Positions 34,203-41,691 of a stretch of DNA of 46,810 bases are shown here, in pieces. Within the stretch, counting starts at the first letter, position 1. Each line of letters opens with the position of its first letter. Below the pieces are notes generated by a model, which saw only the letters and a program-made list of their open reading frames with translations, was not told the DNA's origin and did no database searches. A program made the position numbers and the translations under genes. This DNA is from Steroidobacteraceae bacterium (GTDB lineage: Bacteria; Pseudomonadota; Gammaproteobacteria; Steroidobacterales; Steroidobacteraceae), in NCBI GenBank assembly GCA_016844605.1, contig JAENJD010000002.1, positions 1-46,810 of the forward strand, given 5' to 3'.

Positions 34203-35084
34203 TCAGGCCAGCGGCGCGGCGCGGAGCGCCGCGATGCGCTCATCCAGCGGCGGGTGGCTCATGAAGAGCTTCCTGAATCCCTGGCCCATGCCCCCGGCAA
34301 TCCCGAATGCCGCCATGCGGTCCGGCAGCGCGCCCGGTTGACTGCGCTTCAGCGCCTCGAGCGCGCCGATCATGTTGTTCCGGCCCGCGAGGCGCGCGCC
34401 GCCGGCGTCGGCGCGGAATTCGCGATGCCGCGAGAACCACATGACGATCATGGTCGCGAGGAAAGAGAGTACGAGTTGAGCGGCGATCGTCGAGATCCAG
34501 AATGCAGGCCCGTGGCCGCGCTCATTGCGGAATACGACCTTGTCCACGACATTGCCGATCACGCGCGATGCGACGAAAACAAAGGTATTCACCACACCCT
34601 GGATCAGCGTCAGCGTGACCATGTCGCCATTCGCGACGTGGCTTATCTCGTGCCCGAGCACGGCCTCGACCTCCTGGCGGTCCATCCGGTTCATCAAGCC
34701 GGTGCTGACGGCGACAAGCGCACTGTTGCGCCTGGGGCCGGTCGCAAATGCATTCGGTTCCGGCGAGTCGAAATAGCCGACTTCCGGCATGCCGATGCCG
34801 GCTAGTTGTGCGTGGCGGCGCACGGTCTCGAGCAGCCAGGTTTCGGGTTCGTTGCGCGGCTGCCCGATGACCTGCACGCGCATCATCTTCCTTGCCATCC
34901 ACTTCGAGATGGCAAGCGAGAAAAATGCGCCCCCGAAACCGACCAGCGCGCCGACCACGAGCAGCGAATTGAAATTGATGTCGTGCTGGTTCAGCCAGGG
35001 CTCGAGACCGAGCAGGCGAAGGCTGACGCTCGCGACCATCAGGATTGCGAAATTGGTGAGGACGAAAAGCAGGATTCTGTTCAT
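34203..35084 (-). CDS. htpX: Membrane zinc protease HtpX (M48)
   Basis: A protein of 293 residues, the normal HtpX length. Two N-terminal membrane helices ([18 protein letters not shown] and [19 protein letters not shown]) are followed by the zinc site [11 protein letters not shown] (His145, Glu146, His149) and the third ligand glutamate in REFRADAGG, with two further membrane segments between. It degrades damaged membrane proteins and acts with FtsH. A sigma-32-like element lies close upstream. GGGCAAG before the ATG could be the ribosome-binding site. Confidence 0.95.
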   Translation of the reverse strand: MNRILLFVLTNFAILMVASVSLRLLGLEPWLNQHDINFNSLLVVGALVGFGGAFFSLAISKWMARKMMRVQVIGQPRNEPETWLLETVRRHAQLAGIGMPEVGYFDSPEPNAFATGPRRNSALVAVSTGLMNRMDRQEVEAVLGHEISHVANGDMVTLTLIQGVVNTFVFVASRVIGNVVDKVVFRNERGHGPAFWISTIAAQLVLSFLATMIVMWFSRHREFRADAGGARLAGRNNMIGALEALKRSQPGALPDRMAAFGIAGGMGQGFRKLFMSHPPLDERIAALRAAPLA

Positions 35085-35093
35085 GACTTGCCC

Positions 35094-35122
35094 AGATGGA
35101 TGCGCCTGCCGGCCGATTCAAG
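35094..35122 (-). promoter_or_regulatory. Possible sigma-32 promoter for htpX
   Basis: On the minus strand CTTGAA (35122-35117) is followed after 15 bases by ATCCATCT (35101-35094), compared with the heat-shock pattern CTTGAA-N13-15-CCCCATNT. The -35 is perfect but the -10 is partial, and its distance to the ATG (nine bases) leaves almost no leader. A second possible start, TATGAT at 35156-35151, lies further upstream and would give a leader with a GCCGGCC/GGCCGGC hairpin. Confidence 0.4.
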
Positions 35123-35219
35123 TATTGGCCGGCGACCGCGTCAATTATCCATCATATTTCCGACCGCCATTGCGCGAAAACGCGATCGTAAACAGGTAGT
35201 TCCCGGCCCTGGCGGGTGG

Positions 35220-35642
35220 CTACTCGATGATCACCTTGCGCGGCTTTTTCACTTTCTTCTCCATCACCGCCGCGAGACGCTCATCCGTGAGTTTTTCCAG
35301 CCTCAATACCCGGCATCTCTCGATGCGCCCGAACTGCTGGTAGGCGATGTCGTCCCGCCCATAGCCGCAGATCCGCCCATTGCCGTCGCCGTCGATGGCG
35401 GCCAATTGGGACTGGTGGGAGAGGTCGAAGCAGCCAGGCGTGATTTCTGCCAGATAGGCGTGCTTGTTTCCGATGCCGTCATAGAGGATGACGCGACTGT
35501 CATCCAGCGCCTTGAAACCCGAGATCGACGAGTGAAAGACGCAGGCATCGGTCCTCGCAGTCCGCGGACCTTCTTCCTGCGGCGGTGTTGCAGCGCAAGC
35601 CGAAAGCAGGGCCATCGGGATGGCCAGCAGTGGGAGTCTCAT
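35220..35642 (-). CDS. Small lipoprotein, DUF6491-like
   Basis: A protein of 140 residues with a signal and lipobox ending in LLSAC. The mature part has three further cysteines (ACVFHSSISG, PGCFDLSHQ, RICGYGRDD), a DGDGNGRICGYGRDDIAY segment and a basic tail (MEKKVKKPRKVIIE). It resembles DUF6491 lipoproteins, which are of unknown role. I chose ATG 35642 because GGAGG lies six bases upstream; the in-frame ATG at 35648 has GGAGG directly touching it. It stands alone between the htpX leader and the acidic protein gene, both on the same strand. Confidence 0.8.
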   Translation of the reverse strand: MRLPLLAIPMALLSACAATPPQEEGPRTARTDACVFHSSISGFKALDDSRVILYDGIGNKHAYLAEITPGCFDLSHQSQLAAIDGDGNGRICGYGRDDIAYQQFGRIERCRVLRLEKLTDERLAAVMEKKVKKPRKVIIE

Positions 35643-35708
35643 AGGCATCCTCCAGCGAACTGATGCCCGTTGGACCGGCTGGATCAGTGCCGGTTCCGGC
35701 GGGGGCGC

Positions 35709-36014
35709 TCAGTAGTCGTCGCGACCGCCGTAATCCTCGTCGTCGTCGTCCTCATCATCGTCGTCGTCATCGTCATCGTCATCCTCATCATCGTCCTCGT
35801 CATCGTCGTCCGATCCCGACCAGCCCTCGGGTTCCTCAGTCAGGTCCAGATCGAGCTCCTGCCAGGTCTCGTAGTCAATCTCCTCGACATCACCGTCCTC
35901 GTACTGCAACTCGATGAGCTCGGCGTCCTCGTCGACCGAGAGGACCTGAAAGGTTTCCTCGTCCTCGAGGCTCTCGTACCACTGTCCGGGTACTGGGTTG
36001 TGATCGCGGCCCAT
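35709..36014 (-). CDS. DUF6763-like small protein with a poly-aspartate tail
   Basis: A protein of 101 residues. The N-terminal part (HNPVPGQWYESLEDEETFQVLSV and ELIELQYEDGDVEEIDYETW) is a compact beta fold of about 55 residues like the small gammaproteobacterial DUF6763 proteins. The C-terminal region is unusual: 26 acidic residues in a row (22 Asp, 4 Glu) encoded by 35733-35810, then DYGGRDDY-type ending. The ATG has GAGGA six bases upstream. Function unknown; the tail could mimic nucleic acid or bind cations. Confidence 0.8.
   Translation of the reverse strand: MGRDHNPVPGQWYESLEDEETFQVLSVDEDAELIELQYEDGDVEEIDYETWQELDLDLTEEPEGWSGSDDDDEDDDEDDDDDDDDDDEDDDDEDYGGRDDY
35733..35810. repeat. Trinucleotide repeat tract coding the acidic tail
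   Basis: On the plus strand the tract is 26 triplets of GTC, ATC or CTC, with runs of GTC and of GTC-ATC. It is entirely within the acidic protein gene and codes Asp and Glu on the minus strand. Triplet slippage would change tail length without shifting the frame. Confidence 0.8.
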
Positions 36015-36125
36015 CAGTCATCCTCGCTGCGGCTCACGAAGTGGCAATACGCTCGAATCGCCCCGATATTACGGTCGCGGGCCAATCCGAAGCAACGCCG
36101 GCAGCCGCTTCGGCATTGATTCCCG

Positions 36126-36153
36126 CTTGAGTTGGCCGTGGCAGCCCCCATGC
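36126..36153 (+). promoter_or_regulatory. Sigma-32 (heat-shock) promoter of the Hsp20 gene
   Basis: CTTGAG (36126-36131), 14 bases, then CCCCATGC (36146-36153). This closely matches the heat-shock pattern CTTGAA-N13-15-CCCCATNT. Transcription would start near 36160, giving a leader of about 33 bases with GGAGG at 36181. The match to a known heat-shock gene supports it. Confidence 0.72.
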
Positions 36154-36192
36154 AGGTACCCGACATCGCCACCTTTTCATGGAGGGATCAAA

Positions 36193-36648
36193 ATGACTCT
36201 TATCCGCTGGGAACCGTTCAGGGAACTGGACGATTTCATCACACGCTGCAACCCGTATTTCGGACGCCTGCCGGCGGGCCGGTCAGTTCCGGCGGAAGCC
36301 GGACAGCAGGCGGCGACTGCCTGGGCGCCTGCCGCCAACATTTCCGAGACCGAGGCCGAGTACCTGATCAAGGCGGAATTGCCCGAAGTCAGCAAGGAAG
36401 ACGTAAAAGTCACCGTGGACGACGGCGTGATTACGATCAGCGGGGAACGCCGCAACGAACTCGAGCACAAGGACGAGAAGCTGCACCGGATTGAAAGCTT
36501 CTACGGCAGCTTTTCACGCAGTTTCCGCCTGCCGGAAGATGCTGATGTCGGCGCTATCCAGGCCGAGAGCAAGAACGGCATCCTGAAGGTCCGCGTGCCA
36601 AAGCAGCCCGCAGCGCACCCAAGGACGGTCGAAGTACAGGTAAACTGA
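36193..36648 (+). CDS. Small heat shock protein, Hsp20 family
   Basis: A chaperone of 151 residues. The alpha-crystallin domain covers about residues 40-140: ANISETEAEYLIKAELPEVSKEDVKVTVDDG, ITISGERR, then SFSRSFRLP and NGILKVRVPK with the conserved GxL. The N-terminus (MTLIRWEPFRELDDF) is typical of bacterial Hsp20, which holds unfolding proteins in large oligomers. GGAGG lies seven bases before ATG 36193. A heat-shock promoter lies upstream. The DksA-like gene follows after 59 bases that hold a strong hairpin. Confidence 0.92.
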   Translation: MTLIRWEPFRELDDFITRCNPYFGRLPAGRSVPAEAGQQAATAWAPAANISETEAEYLIKAELPEVSKEDVKVTVDDGVITISGERRNELEHKDEKLHRIESFYGSFSRSFRLPEDADVGAIQAESKNGILKVRVPKQPAAHPRTVEVQVN

Positions 36649-36655
36649 AGGACCC

Positions 36656-36684
36656 CGGCGGCGGCGCCACGAGTGCCGCCGCCG
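36656..36684. other. GC-rich hairpin between the Hsp20 and DksA-like genes
   Basis: CGGCGGCGGC (starting 36656) can pair with GCCGCCGCCG (ending 36684), a 10-base stem with a nine-base loop. No T-run follows. It may protect the 3' end of the Hsp20 message or reduce read-through. Confidence 0.6.
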
Positions 36685-36707
36685 ACTGGCCGGTGCCAGG
36701 AGGTCCC

Positions 36708-37046
36708 ATGGCGATCGAGTTCGATGATATCCGGCGGAAGCTCCTGCAACAGAAGCAGGAGTTGCTGACGCGCGCCGCCAAGGTGCACGCTGATATCACG
36801 CGTTCGTCAGGCCCGCTGGACAAGGACTTCGCCGAGCAGGTCGTCCAGATGGAAAATGACGCGGTACTCGCCGGAATCGGCGAGGCGACCAAGCAGGAGC
36901 TTGCGCAGATCAACCGTGCGCTCGCGCAGCTCGACCAGGGTACCTATGGTCACTGCAGTTCCTGCGGCGAGCCGATCGGCCCGCGCCGCATGCAGGCCCT
37001 GCCACATTCCGACCTCTGCATTTCCTGCGCCGAAGCGGCAGGCTGA
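36708..37046 (+). CDS. TraR/DksA-type zinc finger protein
   Basis: A protein of 112 residues. A coiled-coil pair (about residues 5-75) precedes a four-cysteine zinc finger (CSSCGEPIGP ... CISC). It is like DksA-family proteins, which enter the RNA polymerase secondary channel, but shorter than DksA (151 residues). The coiled-coil tip (SGPLDKDFAEQ) has aspartates near the place of the DksA tip motif but does not match it, so the effect on transcription is open. AGGAGG precedes ATG 36708. Confidence 0.85.
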   Translation: MAIEFDDIRRKLLQQKQELLTRAAKVHADITRSSGPLDKDFAEQVVQMENDAVLAGIGEATKQELAQINRALAQLDQGTYGHCSSCGEPIGPRRMQALPHSDLCISCAEAAG

Positions 37047-37070
37047 TCCCGCTCAATCAGTCGCGCGCCC

Positions 37071-38864
37071 ATGCCCCAGTACAAGGTGCCCCTGCGTGAG
37101 TTCCGCTTCGTGCTCCACGAGGTGCTGCGCGCAGAACAGCATTACCGCGAGCTCGGTCGCGACGACGTCAACACCGAACTGATCGACAGCGTGCTCGACG
37201 AGTGCGCGCGATTCGCCGAGGACGTCGTCGCACCAACCAATGAATCCGGTGACCGCATCGGCGTCCGCCGCACCGACGACGGTCGCGTCCTGACACCTCC
37301 CGGCTTCATTGAGGCCTACCGGCAATTCGTCAACGACGGCTGGGCCGCGCTTTGTGGTCCAGCGGAATATGGCGGCCAGGGCCTGCCCGAGAGTTTTGGC
37401 GGCCCGATCGGCGAGATGCTTGTGTCGGCCAACATGGCCTGGAAGCTTTACAGCGGCTTGACCGACAGCGCGGTCCTCTGCGTGGAGAAGCACGCGAGCG
37501 AAGATCTGCGCCGCCTGTACCTGCCGAAGATGATCCGCGGCGTCTGGAGCGGCACGATGTGCCTGACTGAATCCCATGCCGGCACGGATCTCGGCATCAT
37601 GCGCACGCGCGCCGAGCCGGACAGTCAGGGTTCCTACCGGATCAACGGCACGAAGATCTTCATCACGAGCGGCGAGCACGACCTGGTCGAGAACATCGTG
37701 CACATGGTGCTGGCCAAGTTGCCCGATGCACCGGCGGGTTCGCGTGGCATCAGCCTGTTCCTGGTGCCAAAATTATTGCCGGACGCGGAAGGCAAGCCTG
37801 GCGCCGCCAATGGTGTCAGCTGCGCAAGCGTCGAGCACAAGCTCGGCATCCATGCGTCGGCAACCTGCGTGATGAACTTCGAAAATTCGCGCGGCTGGCT
37901 GATCGGCGAACTGAATGGCGGGCTCAAGTGCATGTTCACGATGATGAATCATGCGCGGCTCTGGGTCGGCCTGCAGGGGCTCGCGCAATGCGAACGCGCC
38001 TACCAGGTTGCACTCGCCTACGCACGCGAACGCCGGCAGGGTCGCAGCCCGGGCGGCGGCGGCAATGCCGGGGCGGATCCGATCATCGGTCACCCGGACG
38101 TACGCCGCATGCTGCTGACCCAGAAAGCGCTGATCGAAGGCGGCCGCTTACTGACCTATTTCGCCGGGATGCAGATGGACAAGGCGCTGCACGATCCCGA
38201 TCCCGCTGCCCGCGAACAGGCCGAGGGCCTGCTCGCGATCCTGACGCCGGTCGTCAAGGGCTTCGTGACGGACATGTCGCTCGAGTGCACGAACCTGGCG
38301 ATCCAGGTGCACGGTGGCCACGGCTATGTGCGGGAAACCGGTGTCGAGCAATACGCGCGCGACGCGCGCATTACCGCGATCTATGAAGGCACGAATGGCA
38401 TCCAGGCGCTGGACCTGCTCGGCCGCAAGGTGCTGGGCTCCGGTGGCGAGCTGGCGCGGCTGCTCGGCGGCGAAATCGGGAGTTTCTGCGAGCGTCATGC
38501 CAGCTCGGAGGTCATGGCCGAATTCGTCACGCGCCTGACCGGCCTGCTGAAGGAATGGAGCGAGGCGACCGAGAGCATTGCCAGGCGCGCAGCCCGTGAT
38601 CCCAACGAGATGGGCGCGGCCGCGATGGACTACCTGCAGCTCACGGGCTACCTGTGCCTCGCATGGTGCTGGGCCAGGAGCGCGGCGGTGTCGGCTGCGG
38701 CGCTGCACAAGGGCGTTGCCGATGCGGATTTCTACAAAGCGAAACTCGCGACCGCACGATTCTATTTCACGCGCCTGCTGCCGCGGGCCGAAGCGCATCT
38801 CGACGCGCTCAGCGCCGGTGCGAAATCATTGATGGATCTTCCGGAAGGCCAATTCGCCTTCTGA
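37071..38864 (+). CDS. Acyl-CoA dehydrogenase, long form (DmdC/FadE-like)
   Basis: A protein of 597 residues, the length of the DmdC-like group with an extra C-terminal domain. N-terminal helical part, then CLTESHAGTDLG and the substrate/FAD segment FITSGEHD, then QVHGGHGYVRETGVEQYARDARITAIYEGTNGIQ, where the catalytic glutamate lies in IYEGTN. The C-terminal domain (about 470-590) is that of the acyl-CoA dehydrogenase C-terminal family. It oxidises an acyl-CoA to the enoyl-CoA; chain length unknown. No ribosome-binding site is seen before the ATG at 37071, 24 bases after the zinc finger stop. It converges on the Moco operon with six bases between. Confidence 0.9.
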   Translation: MPQYKVPLREFRFVLHEVLRAEQHYRELGRDDVNTELIDSVLDECARFAEDVVAPTNESGDRIGVRRTDDGRVLTPPGFIEAYRQFVNDGWAALCGPAEYGGQGLPESFGGPIGEMLVSANMAWKLYSGLTDSAVLCVEKHASEDLRRLYLPKMIRGVWSGTMCLTESHAGTDLGIMRTRAEPDSQGSYRINGTKIFITSGEHDLVENIVHMVLAKLPDAPAGSRGISLFLVPKLLPDAEGKPGAANGVSCASVEHKLGIHASATCVMNFENSRGWLIGELNGGLKCMFTMMNHARLWVGLQGLAQCERAYQVALAYARERRQGRSPGGGGNAGADPIIGHPDVRRMLLTQKALIEGGRLLTYFAGMQMDKALHDPDPAAREQAEGLLAILTPVVKGFVTDMSLECTNLAIQVHGGHGYVRETGVEQYARDARITAIYEGTNGIQALDLLGRKVLGSGGELARLLGGEIGSFCERHASSEVMAEFVTRLTGLLKEWSEATESIARRAARDPNEMGAAAMDYLQLTGYLCLAWCWARSAAVSAAALHKGVADADFYKAKLATARFYFTRLLPRAEAHLDALSAGAKSLMDLPEGQFAF

Positions 38865-38871
38865 GCCCGTA

Positions 38872-40362
38872 TCAGCCCTGCCTCGCGAGCCCGCCCTGCA
38901 GGGACCAGACATTGCCACTCCCACCGGCGCGCAGCTGCTCCGCCGCCGCGCGGCTGCGGATGCCGTGCGCGCAGACCAGCAGGTAACGCAGTCGCGGGTC
39001 CAGGGTCGATGCGGCGTCCAGCAACCTGGGAAGCGGAATTGACTCATGCCCGCCGAGCGCCAATGGTGATTGAGCGCATTCCTCAGGGTTGCGGATGTCG
39101 ATGATGCGATAACCCTGTGCCGCGGCCTCGGCCAGCGGCAATGCGATTTCCAGTTCCGGGGTGGGCGCCGCTGCGTCAACTGACCTGATGCGCGCGCAGC
39201 GATCATTGCATTCACGGGCGCGCGGCGCGCTGAGCCGCCGCTGGCCAAGTTCCAGCAGATCGACGAGCAGTACTTCGTCCCGCAGCTGGCCCGGCAGGTC
39301 GAGCAGCAGCTTCAGCACCTCCATGGCCTGCAGGCTGCCAAGCACGGCCGGCACCGGGGGGAGCACGCCGCTTTCCGTGCAATTACCGACGAGCCCGTCG
39401 CGTGTGGCTTCTGGCCACTGGCAGCGCAGGCAGGAGCCGCGGGCATCGGCGCGCACGACCTGAAGCTGCCCCTCATATTGATAGACACTCGCGAGCACCG
39501 CAGGACGGCCGGATAGTACTGCTGCATCGTTGACCAGGAATTTGGTCGCGAAGTTGTCGCTGCAGTCGACGACGACATCACCCAGCACGACAATCTCTTT
39601 CGCATTGGCCGCGGTCAGGCGGACCGGCATCGGCCGCAGCCGGATCGTCGGGTTGTATGCAGCCAGGCGCGCCGCAGCGGCACCGGCTTTCTGGCGTCCG
39701 ACGTCATCCGGCGTGTATAGCGGCTGCCGATGCAGGTTTGCCGGATCGACTACATCATCATCGACGATGACGATCGTCCCGATGCCCGCGCCCGCAAGAC
39801 CGGAGAGCACGGCGCAACCAAGGCCACCGGCCCCGATCACGATCACGGTCGATTGCGCAAGGCGCTGCTGCCCGGCCGTGCCGATCTCCGGCAACACGAG
39901 CTGACGCGAGTAATCGAAGTCGGGAACACGCGCCGCCTCGGCGCAGTGCGTGCAATTCACCCAGCCGCTGTCGCCGTCGGCGAAATGCTCTTTCTTCCAG
40001 ATCGGCAGGCGATGCTTGATCTCGTCGATGATCTGCCGGCAGGCCGCGAACGCCTCTGCGCGATGGGCCGCCGCGACGCCGACCCAGACTGCGACTTCGC
40101 CGACCGCGAGCGCACCCAGCCGGTGCACGCAGCGGGCGCGCAAGGCGCCATGGCGGCGCAGGGCTTCGGCAACGATGCGTTCGCCCTCTCCCTGAGCGAG
40201 TTCTTCGAATGCCTCGTATTCCAGCCTGCTGACGACCCGGCCGTCATTCTGATTGCGGACCCGACCCTCGAAGGCCGCGAATCCGCCCGCGGCAGGATCG
40301 GCGAGAGCGGCGGAGAGCGCCGCAGGCTCGATCGGCTCATGGGTGAATTCGAATGCGTTCAT
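38872..40362 (-). CDS. MoaE-MoeB-rhodanese triple fusion for molybdopterin synthesis
   Basis: A protein of 496 residues with three parts. Residues 1-140 are MoaE: FAAFEGRVRNQNDGR, VAAAHRAEAFAACRQIIDEIKHRLPIWKKEHF with the active-site lysines, ending in SGWV. Residues 148-385 are MoeB/ThiF: SRQLVLPEIG, GAGGLGCAVLSG, VDDDVVDPANLHRQ, CSDNFATKFLVND, CLRCQWP for zinc and NCTESGVLPPV with the likely E1 cysteine. The second zinc pair reads CNDRC (C-x3-C), not the usual C-x2-C. Residues 400-496 are a rhodanese domain with the active loop CAHGIRSRAA. So this one chain can activate MoaD, supply its sulfur and build molybdopterin. It overlaps moaD as ATGA. Confidence 0.9.
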   Translation of the reverse strand: MNAFEFTHEPIEPAALSAALADPAAGGFAAFEGRVRNQNDGRVVSRLEYEAFEELAQGEGERIVAEALRRHGALRARCVHRLGALAVGEVAVWVGVAAAHRAEAFAACRQIIDEIKHRLPIWKKEHFADGDSGWVNCTHCAEAARVPDFDYSRQLVLPEIGTAGQQRLAQSTVIVIGAGGLGCAVLSGLAGAGIGTIVIVDDDVVDPANLHRQPLYTPDDVGRQKAGAAAARLAAYNPTIRLRPMPVRLTAANAKEIVVLGDVVVDCSDNFATKFLVNDAAVLSGRPAVLASVYQYEGQLQVVRADARGSCLRCQWPEATRDGLVGNCTESGVLPPVPAVLGSLQAMEVLKLLLDLPGQLRDEVLLVDLLELGQRRLSAPRARECNDRCARIRSVDAAAPTPELEIALPLAEAAAQGYRIIDIRNPEECAQSPLALGGHESIPLPRLLDAASTLDPRLRYLLVCAHGIRSRAAAEQLRAGGSGNVWSLQGGLARQG

Positions 40363-40601
40363 CCGCCGGCCACCGGTGGAATGAATACGACCTCATCTCC
40401 GTCAGCGAGCGCACATGTCCAGTCGGTGAAGGAGGCGTTGACGGCCACCTTGAGCTGGGATTGCGCCAGGCGGAAACCGTGCCGCGTCGCGAGTTCTGCG
40501 TACAGGGCTTCCGGCGTCTGCGCCGCCGTTTCGACCGTCTCAGCCTGGCGGCCCGCCTGTTCGCGCAGGAGCGCGTAGTAGCGAAGATGGACACGGGCCA
40601 T
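40359..40601 (-). CDS. moaD: Molybdopterin synthase sulfur carrier subunit
   Basis: A ubiquitin-fold protein of 80 residues ending in the diglycine FIPPVAGG, which is adenylated and then thiocarboxylated. The pattern (VHLRYYALLREQAG at the start, VAVNASFTDW in the middle) is standard MoaD. Its likely partner, the MoaE-MoeB-rhodanese fusion, starts inside its stop. Its own ATG shares one base with the mobA stop (TGATG). It would donate both sulfurs to precursor Z (cPMP). Confidence 0.93.
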   Translation of the reverse strand: MARVHLRYYALLREQAGRQAETVETAAQTPEALYAELATRHGFRLAQSQLKVAVNASFTDWTCALADGDEVVFIPPVAGG

Positions 40602-41197
40602 CAGGCTGACTCCAGCGCAGCGAGCGCCTGGCGAACAGCAGCGAGTTCTTCCGGCGTATTGGCATTGGCGAGTGCCGATGGACTCGCCGGCGGCAGCAGG
40701 GCGACATCGTGTCTGATCAGGAATTTCCTCGGGCAGGAAATGCCGGTCGCCACGAAATCGAGGATGGCCTCGCGACTCGCCGGCTCATAGATCGCGCACA
40801 GCGGCTCCGGCAGGCCATCGCCCGCACTCCGGAATGCGGTTGCGAGCCGGCTGCTGTCCCGCCCTGCAATCAATCCGGCAAGCGTTGTGGCATCCAGCAG
40901 CGGCAGGTCACAGGCAACGACCAGCCACGCGGCCTGTGGATGCGCGGCCTGCGCGGCGATGATGCCGGCAATCGGGCCCTCGGCCCCTGGACCATCGACG
41001 ATCTGTGGAAATGCGGCGCGTAGCGGATCACCGCGCTGGTCTTCGCGCACCGATACCCAGGCGCGCGAAACAAATGGCGCCAGCAGTTCGAAAGCCAGTT
41101 CGAGTTGCGGCCGCCGGCGATAGGTCAGCGCCGCCTTGTCCTCGTGCATCCTGCTCGAGCGTCCGCCGGCCAGCACCAGGCCGTATAGCGCATTCAT
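40601..41197 (-). CDS. mobA: Molybdenum cofactor guanylyltransferase
   Basis: A protein of 198 residues. The nucleotide-binding start LVLAGGRSSRMHEDKA and the metal-binding VACDLPLLDATTL are MobA signatures; later DGLPEPLCAIYEP is also typical. It joins GMP to molybdopterin to give the bis-MGD form used by DMSO reductase-type enzymes. ATG 41197 overlaps the moaC stop as ATGA; a longer frame reads through moaC in another frame and is rejected. MobA indicates that at least one bis-MGD enzyme exists elsewhere in the genome. Confidence 0.93.
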   Translation of the reverse strand: MNALYGLVLAGGRSSRMHEDKAALTYRRRPQLELAFELLAPFVSRAWVSVREDQRGDPLRAAFPQIVDGPGAEGPIAGIIAAQAAHPQAAWLVVACDLPLLDATTLAGLIAGRDSSRLATAFRSAGDGLPEPLCAIYEPASREAILDFVATGISCPRKFLIRHDVALLPPASPSALANANTPEELAAVRQALAALESA

Positions 41198-41691
41198 GAT
41201 TCCGCACTCGCGCGATAATTGCTCTTGCCGCCGCTCTTGCTGAGCAGCCGGGTCTCTTCGATGACGATATCGTGCGACAGCGCCTTGCACATGTCGTAAA
41301 TGGTCAACGCAGCGATCGTGGCGCCGGTCAGCGCCTCCATCTCGACGCCGGTGCGATGATGCACGGCGGTCGTACAACGGACTTCGAGGCCCGCTGCATC
41401 CGCTTCAATCGTTATTTCACAGCGCTCGAGTCCGAGCGAGTGGCAGAAAGGGATCAGATCGTGGGTCCGTTTCGCCGCCATGGTGCCGGCGACGATTGCC
41501 GTATTGAACACCGGACCCTTCGCAGTTTCGAAACCGCATGACTTGAGCTGTTCGAAGACCGCGGCAGGAAATCGCAGGCGAGCGATGGCAGTCGCGATGC
41601 GCAAGGTCTCGTACTTGGCCGTCACGTCGACCATCGCCGGTCTGCCGGCGTCATCCACGTGACTTAATGCCGGCAGTTTTTTATCCGCCAA
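41194..41691 (-). CDS. moaC: Cyclic pyranopterin monophosphate synthase
   Basis: A protein of 165 residues. MVDVTAKYETLRIATA, KGPVFNTAIVAG, KRTHDLIPFCHSLGLE (His77), GVEMEALTGATIAALTIYDMCKA (Asp133 and Lys136) are the MoaC signatures. It converts the MoaA product, 3',8-cyclo-GTP, into cPMP. It overlaps moaA by 11 bases and mobA by four, so the three are read as one operon. All catalytic residues are present. Confidence 0.96.
   Translation of the reverse strand: MADKKLPALSHVDDAGRPAMVDVTAKYETLRIATAIARLRFPAAVFEQLKSCGFETAKGPVFNTAIVAGTMAAKRTHDLIPFCHSLGLERCEITIEADAAGLEVRCTTAVHHRTGVEMEALTGATIAALTIYDMCKALSHDIVIEETRLLSKSGGKSNYRASAES

Noticed and set aside
33336-34805. Plus-strand open frame across the FAD oxidase and HtpX genes
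   Set aside because: Both minus-strand genes have complete motifs; this frame spans their junction without any recognisable domain.
35733-35810. Triplet tract considered as a CRISPR or non-coding satellite
   Set aside because: There are no unique spacers, and the tract is in frame with an acidic protein gene that has a good ribosome-binding site.
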